In this document: piece by piece, positions 52,772 through 62,236 of the stretch
Layout of the letters: the number at the start of each line of letters is the position of its first letter
Numbering within the stretch: position 1 is the first letter of the stretch
Source: Macrocybe gigantea
Lineage: Eukaryota > Basidiomycota > Agaricomycetes > Agaricales > Callistosporiaceae
DNA length: 64,000 nt
Assembly (NCBI GenBank): GCA_011319805.1
Contig: SJRY01000125.1
Location: 1 to 64,000, forward strand
Direction of reading: 5' to 3'
Notes under the pieces: generated by a model
Databases searched by the model: none
Told to the model about the DNA's origin: nothing
Seen by the model: the letters and a program-made list of their open reading frames with translations, nothing else
Translations under genes and position numbers: made by a program

Positions 52772-54471
52772 TAGAAAACGTCGGAGGTCAAACATCATTT
52801 CATATGGACACACATTGACATGAGGGCTCCTACCCGCTCTCCCTCCAAAGGAAAAAGAACCCTTTCCATTGGTATCGTCTCCACGAAGGACGCGAGATAA
52901 GCAAAGACAACAATATGCGATACATACTTATTCGTCGGTCCGTACGCCGACAGGAGAACCGACGATCCTGCAGACTGAACAGGATAAGCCGTTGGTTTTC
53001 GCATTGACATGACACAGGAGTCTCCAACTTTGATGGGGTCCTTGCTGGGCATAGCTACGTGGAACACGTCTATCATTCGACGGATATCCAAACTTGTCAG
53101 GGATGGCGTGGATGCGAGATTTGGGCAATGGAGATGTGGACAACGAGCAGTGGCTAGAATGAAGGGGTAGGGAAAGGCGGACATGAGTATAGTAGCCGGG
53201 GTGATGTACAATGGCTCACGTTGCTCTAAGTTGCACATGTCAGGGTTTCCCAAGCCTGCAGAAACACCCTCAATTACAGCCAGTGGTTTCCATTGTGAAC
53301 GAGCGAAGGACTTCGTCGGTGCGATCACTGATCGCAGTTGAGGAGAACGGACTTGTGGCTTCAGCATCTGGGGCATGTCGTTCGACCAGCTGATGCAGAT
53401 GCAGACCCAGGCTAGTAGACTTGAACACTCTAGCGAACTCGAATGATATTTTGCGACGTATTCTACTCGAACCTGCTTATCTGCGACTGGCGCGTTTCAG
53501 TCTGCGGCGTACAACTCGGGGTTCTTTCGCATCTGATCTTACTCGACATATTGCGCAAGAAGCCGACTTCGTTTTAAAACTTAAGAACCACCGGTGCCTG
53601 TATACATTATATTTTTATCTTATCACGCCTTATGAGGAGAGAAAGAGGCAACTCACACTTTTTTTTTCTGGAGTTCATACTTATCGTGGGTTTGTGATTA
53701 TGCACAGCCACTTGTTCGATTTTCTTGACAGCACCCTGCTCCACGACTTCTCTTTCATCCTGTTGTAAACGGGCAGGGCTAGCCGAGGCTTGAGCAAATC
53801 CAACCAAGTTTGATCACGAGATTCACAAGAACAAAAAAAAAGAACAGACACAAGATGACAGGAGCATTCCATTTCGAGGATTCTTTTGAGGTTGATCTTT
53901 GAATCCGCTGTCGCAGAAAGAAAAAAAAAGATATGATCAGCCATGTGAAGCCGTCGTCAGGCAAATGGCTAGAGAAGGGACAGTCGCGAGAGCCAGAGTT
54001 GCCATCCGGGACAAAGCAAAACTCACCCTGATCGCCTGAGAAAACCTCGCAGTTTCGCGAAAGGAAGTTATCGGCAGCATGCCGATGAACAAGGTTTTCA
54101 TATCCCGTTTTTCCCATCCTTTCGCTTCCAAGACTTGATTGTTCACTTGTCCGCGTCGTCGAGTTGGTATTTATTCATGTCTTCGTGCAAATAGGCCAAG
54201 AAGTGCATCTCCGAGGTGGGAAGAGTGCGTGCGGACATAGAATGGTGCGTTACCAGCTGTCCCGGGACGGCATATTGGAAATTTGGCCAAACGTTCGAAC
54301 ACATGATTGGTACTTACTGAGACCAACAGCTGACTTCTATTGGGTTTTTGAGTTGGGTCTGGGTGAGGTACGGAGCGCGTCCTGTGATCTGATGTCCAGA
54401 GACTTGGCCATCATGTGGACGACGTCTGGCTTTCGATAGATCTGAGGAATATTAACATGAGCTTTTCGCTG
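52772..54471. other. 1.7 kb with open frames but no recognised gene
   Basis: A 193-codon minus ORF (52795-53376) includes SKDPIKVGDSCVMSMRKPTA but matches nothing I know. A minus frame at 53.8-54.15 kb reads EFCFVPDGNSGSRDCPFSS next to a hydrophobic stretch. A plus ORF (53421-53768) overlaps. None forms a coherent exon chain. Confidence 0.35.
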
Positions 54472-54935
54472 ATGTTATGACTTGTTTACATTCATGTATA
54501 CGCTGTTGTCATTGAACCGCAAACGGTCCTTCCAACCCATCATGCTCGTCGTCTCACTGCTCGTTGATCCGCAATTGCACCCAGTCCATCATGTCGGCTG
54601 GCTAAGCAGTGGAACTCGTTTTATAGGCGACTCACGATCAAATCAGAGAACCCATTGCCATTGAACTGCAGCCGAACTTTTGAATAATCCTCATAGCGCT
54701 TGATACTCCAAGGCTGCAATCGAGCTGTTGATGCGACCAACCTCTTGCATCCTTTCGCTTCTTTGCAACCAGACGACTTGAGGCAATATCAGAAACGTGG
54801 CTTTCCCTTTATATATAGCTTGTTGTCAGAAGCTCCTTGCATCAGTCGTTGAACGAGGCTCGTGGCTAGATGTCCATCCCACCGTCGGCAGACGCGAACA
54901 TTTCCCGTTAAATTCGCTCTTGCGGGAAACTGGAC

Positions 54936-55662
54936 GGTCTCCCGAATTCTCTTTCCGCTGATGAGTGATCGTTTTAGCTGTGTAGTAGCATGTGCCCATA
55001 ACAAATGAAATACTCCTGGACGGGAAGGTGGACTATCTCCCGGATTCTTTTCTTTGCTGTGAGTGACCACCGTATAGCAGCAGTAGAATAAACTCAGAGA
55101 TGTTTTAGAAACGCTATCTTTCGCCCCTACTTTGGTTTTCTGTTGTTGCATGCTACCAATGAATACACAGACTCGCAGTTCTTGGTTGGCATAATTCGAT
55201 AGGATCAAGTATGTCATGTGCAACTCACAAAGTTTCGTTGCTTGGACAGTCTATTCGGTGCCTCACCCTTCTCCTCTTGTAGGCGTATATGCAGTTTTTT
55301 TTTGCTTGATTTCACCCTCATAATTTTGCCAACAGTTGTGACGTATCATCTTATCTGGTTTTGTCCCCGAGCAGCGTTGCTGAACATGAATTTTTTTTTT
55401 TTAGCTGTGGTCGGATCATACAAGCAACGTTCCTTCTGGACATCCTAGCGGTAGGCATCATCCAAGGTAATCTCGAACATTCCTTATTTATCCAGCTCTG
55501 GTCTCCTCGCAGGAATGCTCGTGACGAGGATCTGGTATCTCTATCAAAACAGCAGAGTTATTCGTTTCGGAGTGATACTTTGTTTCATCGCATCCCTTTT
55601 CCTGTCGCTCGCCTTCCTCTATCTGTCAGCCCATCTGGTCTCACCGCATCATGAGATGAATG
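54936..55662 (+). pseudogene. Chimeric DUF6533 gene remnant (C exon fused to B)
   Basis: Begins with the gene C exon for GNWTVSRILF, passes through the following intron into the gene B exon (YSWTGRWTISRILFF) via a junction around aaatg, then follows B through its introns to LVTRIWYLYQNSRVIRFGVI and LFLSLAFLYLSAH, and stops short at 55662. Two copies of the same DUF6533 exon therefore stand side by side. It lacks a start and the last helices, so it cannot encode the full protein. Confidence 0.8.
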
Positions 55663-57107
55663 GAAAGAACTCGTTCCTCCAGAGCCTCAAGGACCGAAAC
55701 TAGGTGCTGTACTATGAGCTGACCTCGAGGCATCTCAGAGAGCTGGTGCCCATCATTTACACTCCATCGAGGTGAGCGCATGTGGCGCAGACGTGTGCGA
55801 TGCTCATGGCTGATGTTGCTGTGCGCATGCCAGGTTTGATCTCAAAGAGGGCTGGGCTGGCCGCACAGGCGCGTCCGCGGCAAGGAATACGATCAGTTCA
55901 TCGACAAATTTGTGCAACTCGTCCGGAAACGTTTCCCGCACAGCTTGCTGCATTTTGAGGAATTTGGCATGATTAACGCATGCAGACTGCTCCAACGCTA
56001 TCGTCAAACGCACGCCGTGTTTAACGACGACATGTATGTGCTAACTTTGACTATGTGTTCGAGCATATAGTCGTTTACTCGTCACAAACAGTCAGGGCAC
56101 AGGTGTCGTCAGCCTCGCCTGTATCATGGCCGCTGTAAACGTCACCAAATCAAAGCTCGCCAATCAGCGCTATGTCATCTTTGGCGCTGGCTCTGCTGGA
56201 CTGGGCATTACGTGCCAGCTACGCGACGCCATCGTCTCGCTCAACTCTATGCCAGAGAAGCAGGCGAACGATTTGTTCTATCTGATCGACAAGGAGGGCC
56301 TGATCATGCGGTCCATGAGCGAGCGGGTCCGCGAGGACGTGAGGCCGCTTGCGCGGGCGGATGAGGAGTGGGAGGACGCACGGAAGGACGAGGGAGGTGC
56401 GATCAGGCTGCCCGAAGTTGTCAGGAGGGTGAAGCCAACGATACTGATTTGGTGCTCGACGTGTCGAGGCGCGTTCACGGAGGAGGTTGTCAGGTGCATG
56501 GCGGAGGGCTGCGAGAGGCCGATCATTCTGCCGTTGTCGGATCCTAGCAAATTGGTTGAGGTAGACCCGAAGGATGCAAATGAGCGGTCAAGCGGAAAGG
56601 TCCTTATGGCCACCGGGAGCCGGTTCCCGCCTGCGAAGAGAGCTGGAGGCAAGGATTATATGTGAGTGTTTTGAATATTGCGACCATGAGCAGATAGCTG
56701 ACAAGGTGACCTTCAGTATTGCAGAGTGTAATAGTGAGTTGGCTCGTTCACCGTGGAGCCGGCATTGAACGTTGAAATTCCATCTAGACGCGTTGATTTA
56801 TCCGGGACTGGGCTTTGGCGCCATGCTTTGTCGCTCTAGGCACATGACTGACACAATGATCATTGCCGGGGCGCGACGTCTCGCCGAGCTCTCTCCAGCG
56901 CTTTCTGACCCGGACGGTGCACTCCTGCCTGATATCGGCGACGCGCCGAGCATCAATTTTGAGATCGGCGTCGCGGTGGCAGAGCAATCCATCAAGAAGG
57001 GAAGCGCCGGTCGAGTGGGATGTTTCAGAGGTGAGAAGCAAGGTAAAGAAGAAGGTCTGGAGGCCAGTGTATGGCAGTACGTGTATGATGAGAACGGGAA
57101 GAAGTAG
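55663..57107 (+). pseudogene. Malic enzyme remnant, 5' truncated and internally deleted
   Basis: Starts inside malic enzyme exon 1 (KNSFLQSLKDRN, then an in-frame TAG where the parent has Trp). Exons 2, 3 and most of 4 are missing between about 55833 and 55834. It resumes in the intron before GWPHRRIRGKEYDQF; here the copy reads ctgggctggccgcacagg and is frameshifted. The NAD-binding half (56126-56665) is open and differs from the parent at about nine of 179 residues, including Gly to Trp in LIGCST. The last exon (56772-57107) is open in part and frameshifted near 57020. It includes the microexon region. No promoter of its own is apparent. Confidence 0.85.
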
Positions 57108-57459
57108 ATGAACTTGGTGGGAAAGTTGAGCATGTGAATTTCACATTTTGTATTTGTAGTGTGACGGATCTGTGACGTTTCGCGTTTGTGTTCTCTGGCG
57201 CACGCGTTTCGCGGTTCCAAAAAATGATGCTAGCTATAGACGAGAGCTTGTCATTTACGTATAATTCAAGGAGGCTAGTCAAGTACTTATGTGACAAATT
57301 ACAATGGTGCACACCACGGTAAGGTGAGTGCATTATTATGCAAGTCGTGCCAGACGACTGCAAAGGTCTAAAGAAGGAATGAAAATGTAAACGTTAGGAT
57401 ACAGAGGTAAATGCTCTAAAAACACATAAAACCATGGTCACAGCCGGATGGTGACAGGT
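57108..57459. other. Spacer after the duplicate
   Basis: AT-rich, not similar to the source locus. It holds the 3' end of the minus-strand orphan gene to its right. Confidence 0.45.
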
Positions 57460-58174
57460 CTAATAAAAATTGACGGCGATCTCGGCTTGCCAGATGTCTT
57501 CAAACACATTTCGCAGCGACAGGAGGATGAGGTGTTCAAAGCGAATGCCCGAAGAACCGACTCGCCACTCGCGAGATTTGGGTGTACCAGTTCTGTTTTT
57601 CTGAGGCGAGAGGTCAGATCAGGAATTGTCAAAGCCATGACGGGAGAGGGCTCACTTCGATGAACCTGGCGTAGTTCATGGCAACTATGACACCGAGTTG
57701 GACGCGAGTGATTGGGGCTTTGGTGTTGACTTCTATGGAACGAGTCCAGTCCAAGTGCTCATAACCCGGCCACTGTTTAGTTTGTGTCGTCAGAAGCGAG
57801 GCGGGTCAGTCATGGCTCTCGGACGGACTCACGAGGATGCGGAACACGATCCTCGTCAAGCCCGTTTGAACCAAAACTTGATCGTCTGCGCCCTGGATCA
57901 CGCGCGCCAGCGCTTGCGCGTTGCGCGAGGACAGCTCCTGCATGTGCACGCCCTGTCTGGACTGTCCGTCATAGTCGAACGCGATCGCGGGATGGCGAGG
58001 CTGCGAATGGGCCATCGCTTCACGGAACTTGCACCGCGGGGTGTAAGGGATGAAGGGGATGGGCTGGCATGCACGGGAGACAGGTGAACCAGGCTGGACG
58101 GTGTCCGAAAGCGTCGAGTATGAGGATACGCGGACGTCAGGGACTGGGGGATGGAGAGGGTTAGGATACGTCAT
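57460..58174 (-). CDS. Agaricomycete orphan family protein (WPGYE motif)
   Basis: Three exons. From the ATG at 58174: MTYPNPLHPPVPDVRVSSYS, TLSDTVQPGSPVS, CKFREAMAHSQPRHPAIAFD, SRNAQALARVIQGADDQVLV, TRIVFRIL; then, after an intron (57774-57832), WPGYEHLDWTRSIEVNT, PITRVQLGVIVAMNYARFIE; then KNRTGTPKSREWRVGSSGIR, FEHLILLSLRNVFEDIWQAE, IAVNFY and stop at 57460-57462. I chose the last-exon frame by its protein-like pattern; the longer alternative frame is low-complexity. Similar short proteins with a Pro-rich start, the FR..WPGYE.ldWtRSI segment and a C-terminal W.AEI occur in many copies in mushroom genomes, with no known function. No helices or signal. Confidence 0.65.
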
Positions 58175-59401
58175 TTCTCTTTTTCTTTTTTTTCTGTTCT
58201 TCCCCCTTTCGACTCGACAAGCAATCCGAAAACGCGATCTGCTACGACGAGAGAGATTGTAGGACATACCTGAGTCTTATATTCGCCCGGATGGTCCAAG
58301 TCAAAGCTCGAAAGGAAGAGGGACAGAACAAAGGTACGCCAAAGCGGGGGTCGTCAAAGCTGAACAGCGTCGAGCCAACTCGGGGCATTGTCGCTCTGAA
58401 TGTGGTCGTCCGAGTCGTCGTCTGTCGGTATTGTGATGCCTTTATGACCAGGATACTGAGCATTTGAAAGGAAGAGCATTCCCAGCCGTTGCGACCAGTG
58501 ACGAAGAGGTGCAGGATGAACGTCGCAGTCGCCCGACTAGCCTGGAAGAGGACGGAGAAGGAGCCATCGTTTTTCAAGACTGCAGACGCCGAGGCGAAGG
58601 CGAAGGCTTGTTAAACCATTATTCTATGCTCGTGGCCCAGTGTAGAATTGAGACCACCGTTTTAGCGCGCGAGACCGCGGCCACTCCAAGACGATCCAGG
58701 TAAAGGCGTATGAAAATGTTTCAACGACGTGGCTCTGCAACACCTCCGATGAATGGTATTAGTTTAATGGGGGTGGGCGTAGTGAGATGGAGGCCATGGC
58801 CATAGCTCAGCGTATGACTGGACGTAAGTTGCTATTGTAAAATTGGAGGTGGTCTGTTGTTTTGGCTTGTAGGGGATTCATGGCCAGCCCAACCTCGTCA
58901 CCCACTTCTCTCAAAAATACTAATGATGGTTCTCTTCGTCATGTAAAAGACTCTTTCCAAACATCCAAGCGGTTCGACGGAGGAGGGGCCGTGAGCGCGT
59001 GAGCCGCGATCAGTTGACAACTCTGACACGGATCTTGTCAACTTCGACTGTTGGACATTTCTACGATGCGCGCTAGACATTGTTACCAGTGGACTTGTGG
59101 GATTGGAGCCATAGCCCAAATCTCGGAAGCATCTTCATCTGAAGAAAGGGTGGTTACTTTCATTCGACTGTTGTGGCTGCACTCATTCATTGCTTCATAG
59201 CTCGTTGCTGCGTGCAATGCCCCAGTCGTTGTTTCCATCGCTACCGCCAATAGCACTGTCTAGCGCCTGCTTGTCAGCACGCCCAATCGTGATAACATCT
59301 GATTCACGCTGATTCAAGACTGGGTGTGTTCTCATTAGTTGGCATATGATCTGGTATCTTATATATCGAAGAATACCTAACCTCCTCTGTCGTCGACACG
59401 C
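58175..59401. other. 1.2 kb with no supported gene
   Basis: Upstream of the orphan gene (-) and of the F-box gene (+), so probably both promoters. Short frames only. Confidence 0.4.
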
Positions 59402-62071
59402 ATGCAAGCAACATCAAGCAATCTCTCCCACAGTTCAGAAGATTTCATCGATGATCTCGAAGATGACTATGCCCGCTTTTCTCAGCATGTTGTTATGTCG
59501 AAAGAACTGCCGTTCCACGCAGCGACTCCATTCTTCAATCCAGTGTCGTGGAACGCCGAGCAACGTCCTATGTCGGCATTGTTCGGTGAGTATATGGCCA
59601 ATTTTCGTGCATGTCCACCTGTCCGCTCACCTGCATGAGTGTAGCCAGCAACTTTGTCACAAATCAGTACCTAATGACAGTGCGGAAGGCTCTTTCTACA
59701 AGACCAAATCGTGATGTCCATCTGCGGCTTGATCTCTTCCTCAGCATGCCCATAGAGCTCATTTATGAGGTCAGTAATACTCTGAGAATGCTCGTACCAT
59801 GATCTTGAAGTACTCTAAAGGTTCTTGGCCATCTCCACCCAATCGATCTATACCACCTTACTATGACAGCAAGGGCGTTACGACAGCTGCTTCTTTCGAA
59901 AAGTTCGGCCATTTTGTGGATCAAAGCGTTCGAATCTCGTCGTGATCTTCCAACGGCACCTCAAAATATCTTCATACCTCGTTGGGCAGCATTGCTTTTT
60001 GGTCCAGCCAAGTGCGATGTTAGTTTCACCAGTTTTTATCTCGGATGGCAACTAGACCTGAGGACTTGCTTTTTTTTTTTTTTTAGGAATGTGATGCTTG
60101 CGGTGTCCATCTCGATTTTGCATTACTTAGAAGACTTTGCCCCGAGTGTAGACCTAATGAGCGAGTGACGATATTCCGTAAACGCTTTGTGCTTCGCTCA
60201 CTCAATACAGGTTGCTGTCTGAAGAGTTTCCGGCTATTGGCGGCATATTGCCAGAAACGTGGTCGCTGGTGCCTCGAACATACCGTTTATGTATGGAGCA
60301 GCCATCCTTGTCTCTTTCGACCATGTTTTGAGCTCTGAAATTAGTCGCCGGTCAATATTATCAGCATGAAGGTCCCTCTCGTATGAGTGGCCAATGTTAC
60401 AAAGCGGACATCCTAGGCACCAATGCTATTGTTCGGCAGTATTATGAAGCGATTCGACAAGAAGTTCCAGGAAGCCGAGAGGCCTTGGAGGAATTTAAAG
60501 TCATGAGAAGGATCAAAGCCGCGGCTGCGACTGAGGTGATTTTCCATTCTCTCATCTCGTTGACGCCCTATTTGAAGCGGCGTCTTATCTTTTCAGGATG
60601 GTTTGCGGCTGTCGCGCTGGGCGTGGGATGTGCGACACAGTTTGGAACAGGAGGCCGAAAGGAAAGCCAATCGCAATCATAACATGTAAGTCATGGGTAT
60701 GTGCTTAGATGGGCAGGGTCTTGAGCCACCTACACAACATTTCCAGGATCATCGATCGCCTCGCTGCGCTTGGCCATGACCTCGTAGACATTACTATACG
60801 TCCCGGATACTTTAATCTGCACAAGGATATTACCCACCGAGGTACCTACCCTTGCTCTGCTTATATACAGATATAACTGGACAGACTGACATCTTGTCAG
60901 ATTGGAAAAGAATGCTCCCACTTTTAAATTCTTGGGCCCTGAAGAATAAAGCAGACAGGGAGGAGATGGAACGCGTAGCGCTCCTAGCACGCCGCCGAGT
61001 GACCATCAGAAGGTTGTATTCGCGCCACAAACAGAACATAGAAGCGCAGAGAGGAATTCGTCTTCCACCAGACTATGAAGTCCTTCTCAGTGAACCATTC
61101 CAAGTCCTTGTCAATCAGCCGGGTCGTGACAACATACAGATGGAGCAATTTCGCAAAGCAATGGACCAGCTTCCGTCGGATGTCATCCTGAAATGGACGG
61201 AATCCAAGATGCAGGACCTTCTACATGCACTTCGCAGCCAACTCTCAATTCAGGACGATTCTGTCATGGACCTCGCAACGGCGGTTCTCAGTTGCCCTTC
61301 ATGTCGAGAGAACTACCACACATCGAGACGGACCGATGTCTGCCGTCCAGGCCTTTGTCTCATCGGAAAGGAGGATATGCTCGCGCATCTCGGTTGTCCG
61401 CACCTTTTGACGCACAAACGCCTTGCTCTCCACCCATTTGGATCACGGACCGCCGCCAACCTGCTTGAACTGCTAGGCTTGGACCCAAGGTCGTCCACAC
61501 AAGCTGTCGATGATCTTGATCCCCGTCTTATCTGCACCGCGTGTCCGGTTCAGGGCGATGACTCGCACCAGGAGGGAAATACAGTTTGGGGATACAAGGC
61601 CCTCACGTGGAGGGAAAGCGTTCGTTTATTTCCCCCTTTCGCGCTGCAATAAGGATTTCGGTCAAGTAACTGACAGGCACTTTCCAGGTCATGCACGCAA
61701 TCGCGATGGAACTCCAAAGCTCGCACACCTCCTGTCTTAACTGGGTCCTCCTGTCTGCTACACAAACAGCAAAGGTCCGCAGAGAAGAAAGAAGACACCC
61801 TGCCCCCGCGTCAGTCGACTCTTGGAGTTGCGGCCACTGTGTCTCGCATTTTCAAAACTTTGTGAGCAGAGCTCAAGCATTTGAACATGTGCAAAACGCG
61901 TAAGTCACGTCGGCCGGCTGAAGTGTCGATGTGCTGATATCGGCTTTGACCGTTGACACCAGGCATCACCCACTCCAACTAGTGTCAAGATCAGAACTGA
62001 TTCGCTATTCCAACGACTACCATTTCTTCCGCAGAACCATTATCGTTTCTGTGGAAGGACACATTCTGTGA
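59402..62071 (+). CDS. F-box protein with C-terminal Cys/His clusters
   Basis: Substrate-recognition subunit of an SCF ubiquitin ligase by family inference. The F-box reads FLSMPIELIYE, then after an intron VLGHLHPIDLYHLTMTARAL and RQLLLSKSSAILWIKAFE, the agaricomycete pattern, followed by LPTAPQNIFIPRWAALLFGP and CDACGVHLDFALLRRLCPEC (four Cys). A long helical part follows: DILSDWKRMLPLLNSWALKN, ARRRVTIRRLYSRHKQNIEA. Then CPSCRENYH, a segment with C..H pairs (HLGCPHLLTHKRLALHPFGS), and CGHCVSHFQNFVSRAQAFEH with VQNAHH, resembling a C2H2 finger, ending near EGHIL at 62069-62071. The first exon at 59402 (MQATSSNLSHSSEDFIDDLE) is plausible, but its phase into the F-box exon does not match simply, so the start is uncertain. 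Some internal frames need indel correction near 60.2-60.4 kb. Confidence 0.75.
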
Positions 62072-62236
62072 CTGATTTTTCGAAAAGTGCTTATCACAGA
62101 GCCTCTGTCCTACGTGCCACATAAGATAGAAAGTGGTTGCAGCTTTCCTACCGTTAGCACGTTCATGAATCCAAGAATCGACGCCGATGTCAGTCAGATC
62201 ATAAGAATTGCGATAGCACTACAAGAACCTGTTCCA

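Larger units (their letters stand above)
54472..57107 (+). repeat. Inverted, rearranged segmental duplicate of the 12.6-18.3 kb locus
   Basis: Aligned by eye to the reverse complement of the source: 54472-54935 matches 16328-15880 (spacer); about 54936-55003 matches about 15535-15465 (gene C exon and intron); about 55003-55662 matches 13254-12575 (gene B); about 55663-55833 matches 18253-18091 (malic enzyme exon 1); about 55834-57107 matches 17640-16352 (rest of malic enzyme). Introns are kept, so it is not a retrocopy. Order is spacer, C, B, ME, whereas the source in the same direction is ME, spacer, C, B. Similarity stops right after the malic enzyme stop codon. Confidence 0.88.

Noticed and set aside
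54472..57107. Retroposed malic enzyme copy
   Set aside because: Introns and noncoding spacer are included in the copy, and no poly(A) tract is seen at the 3' end.
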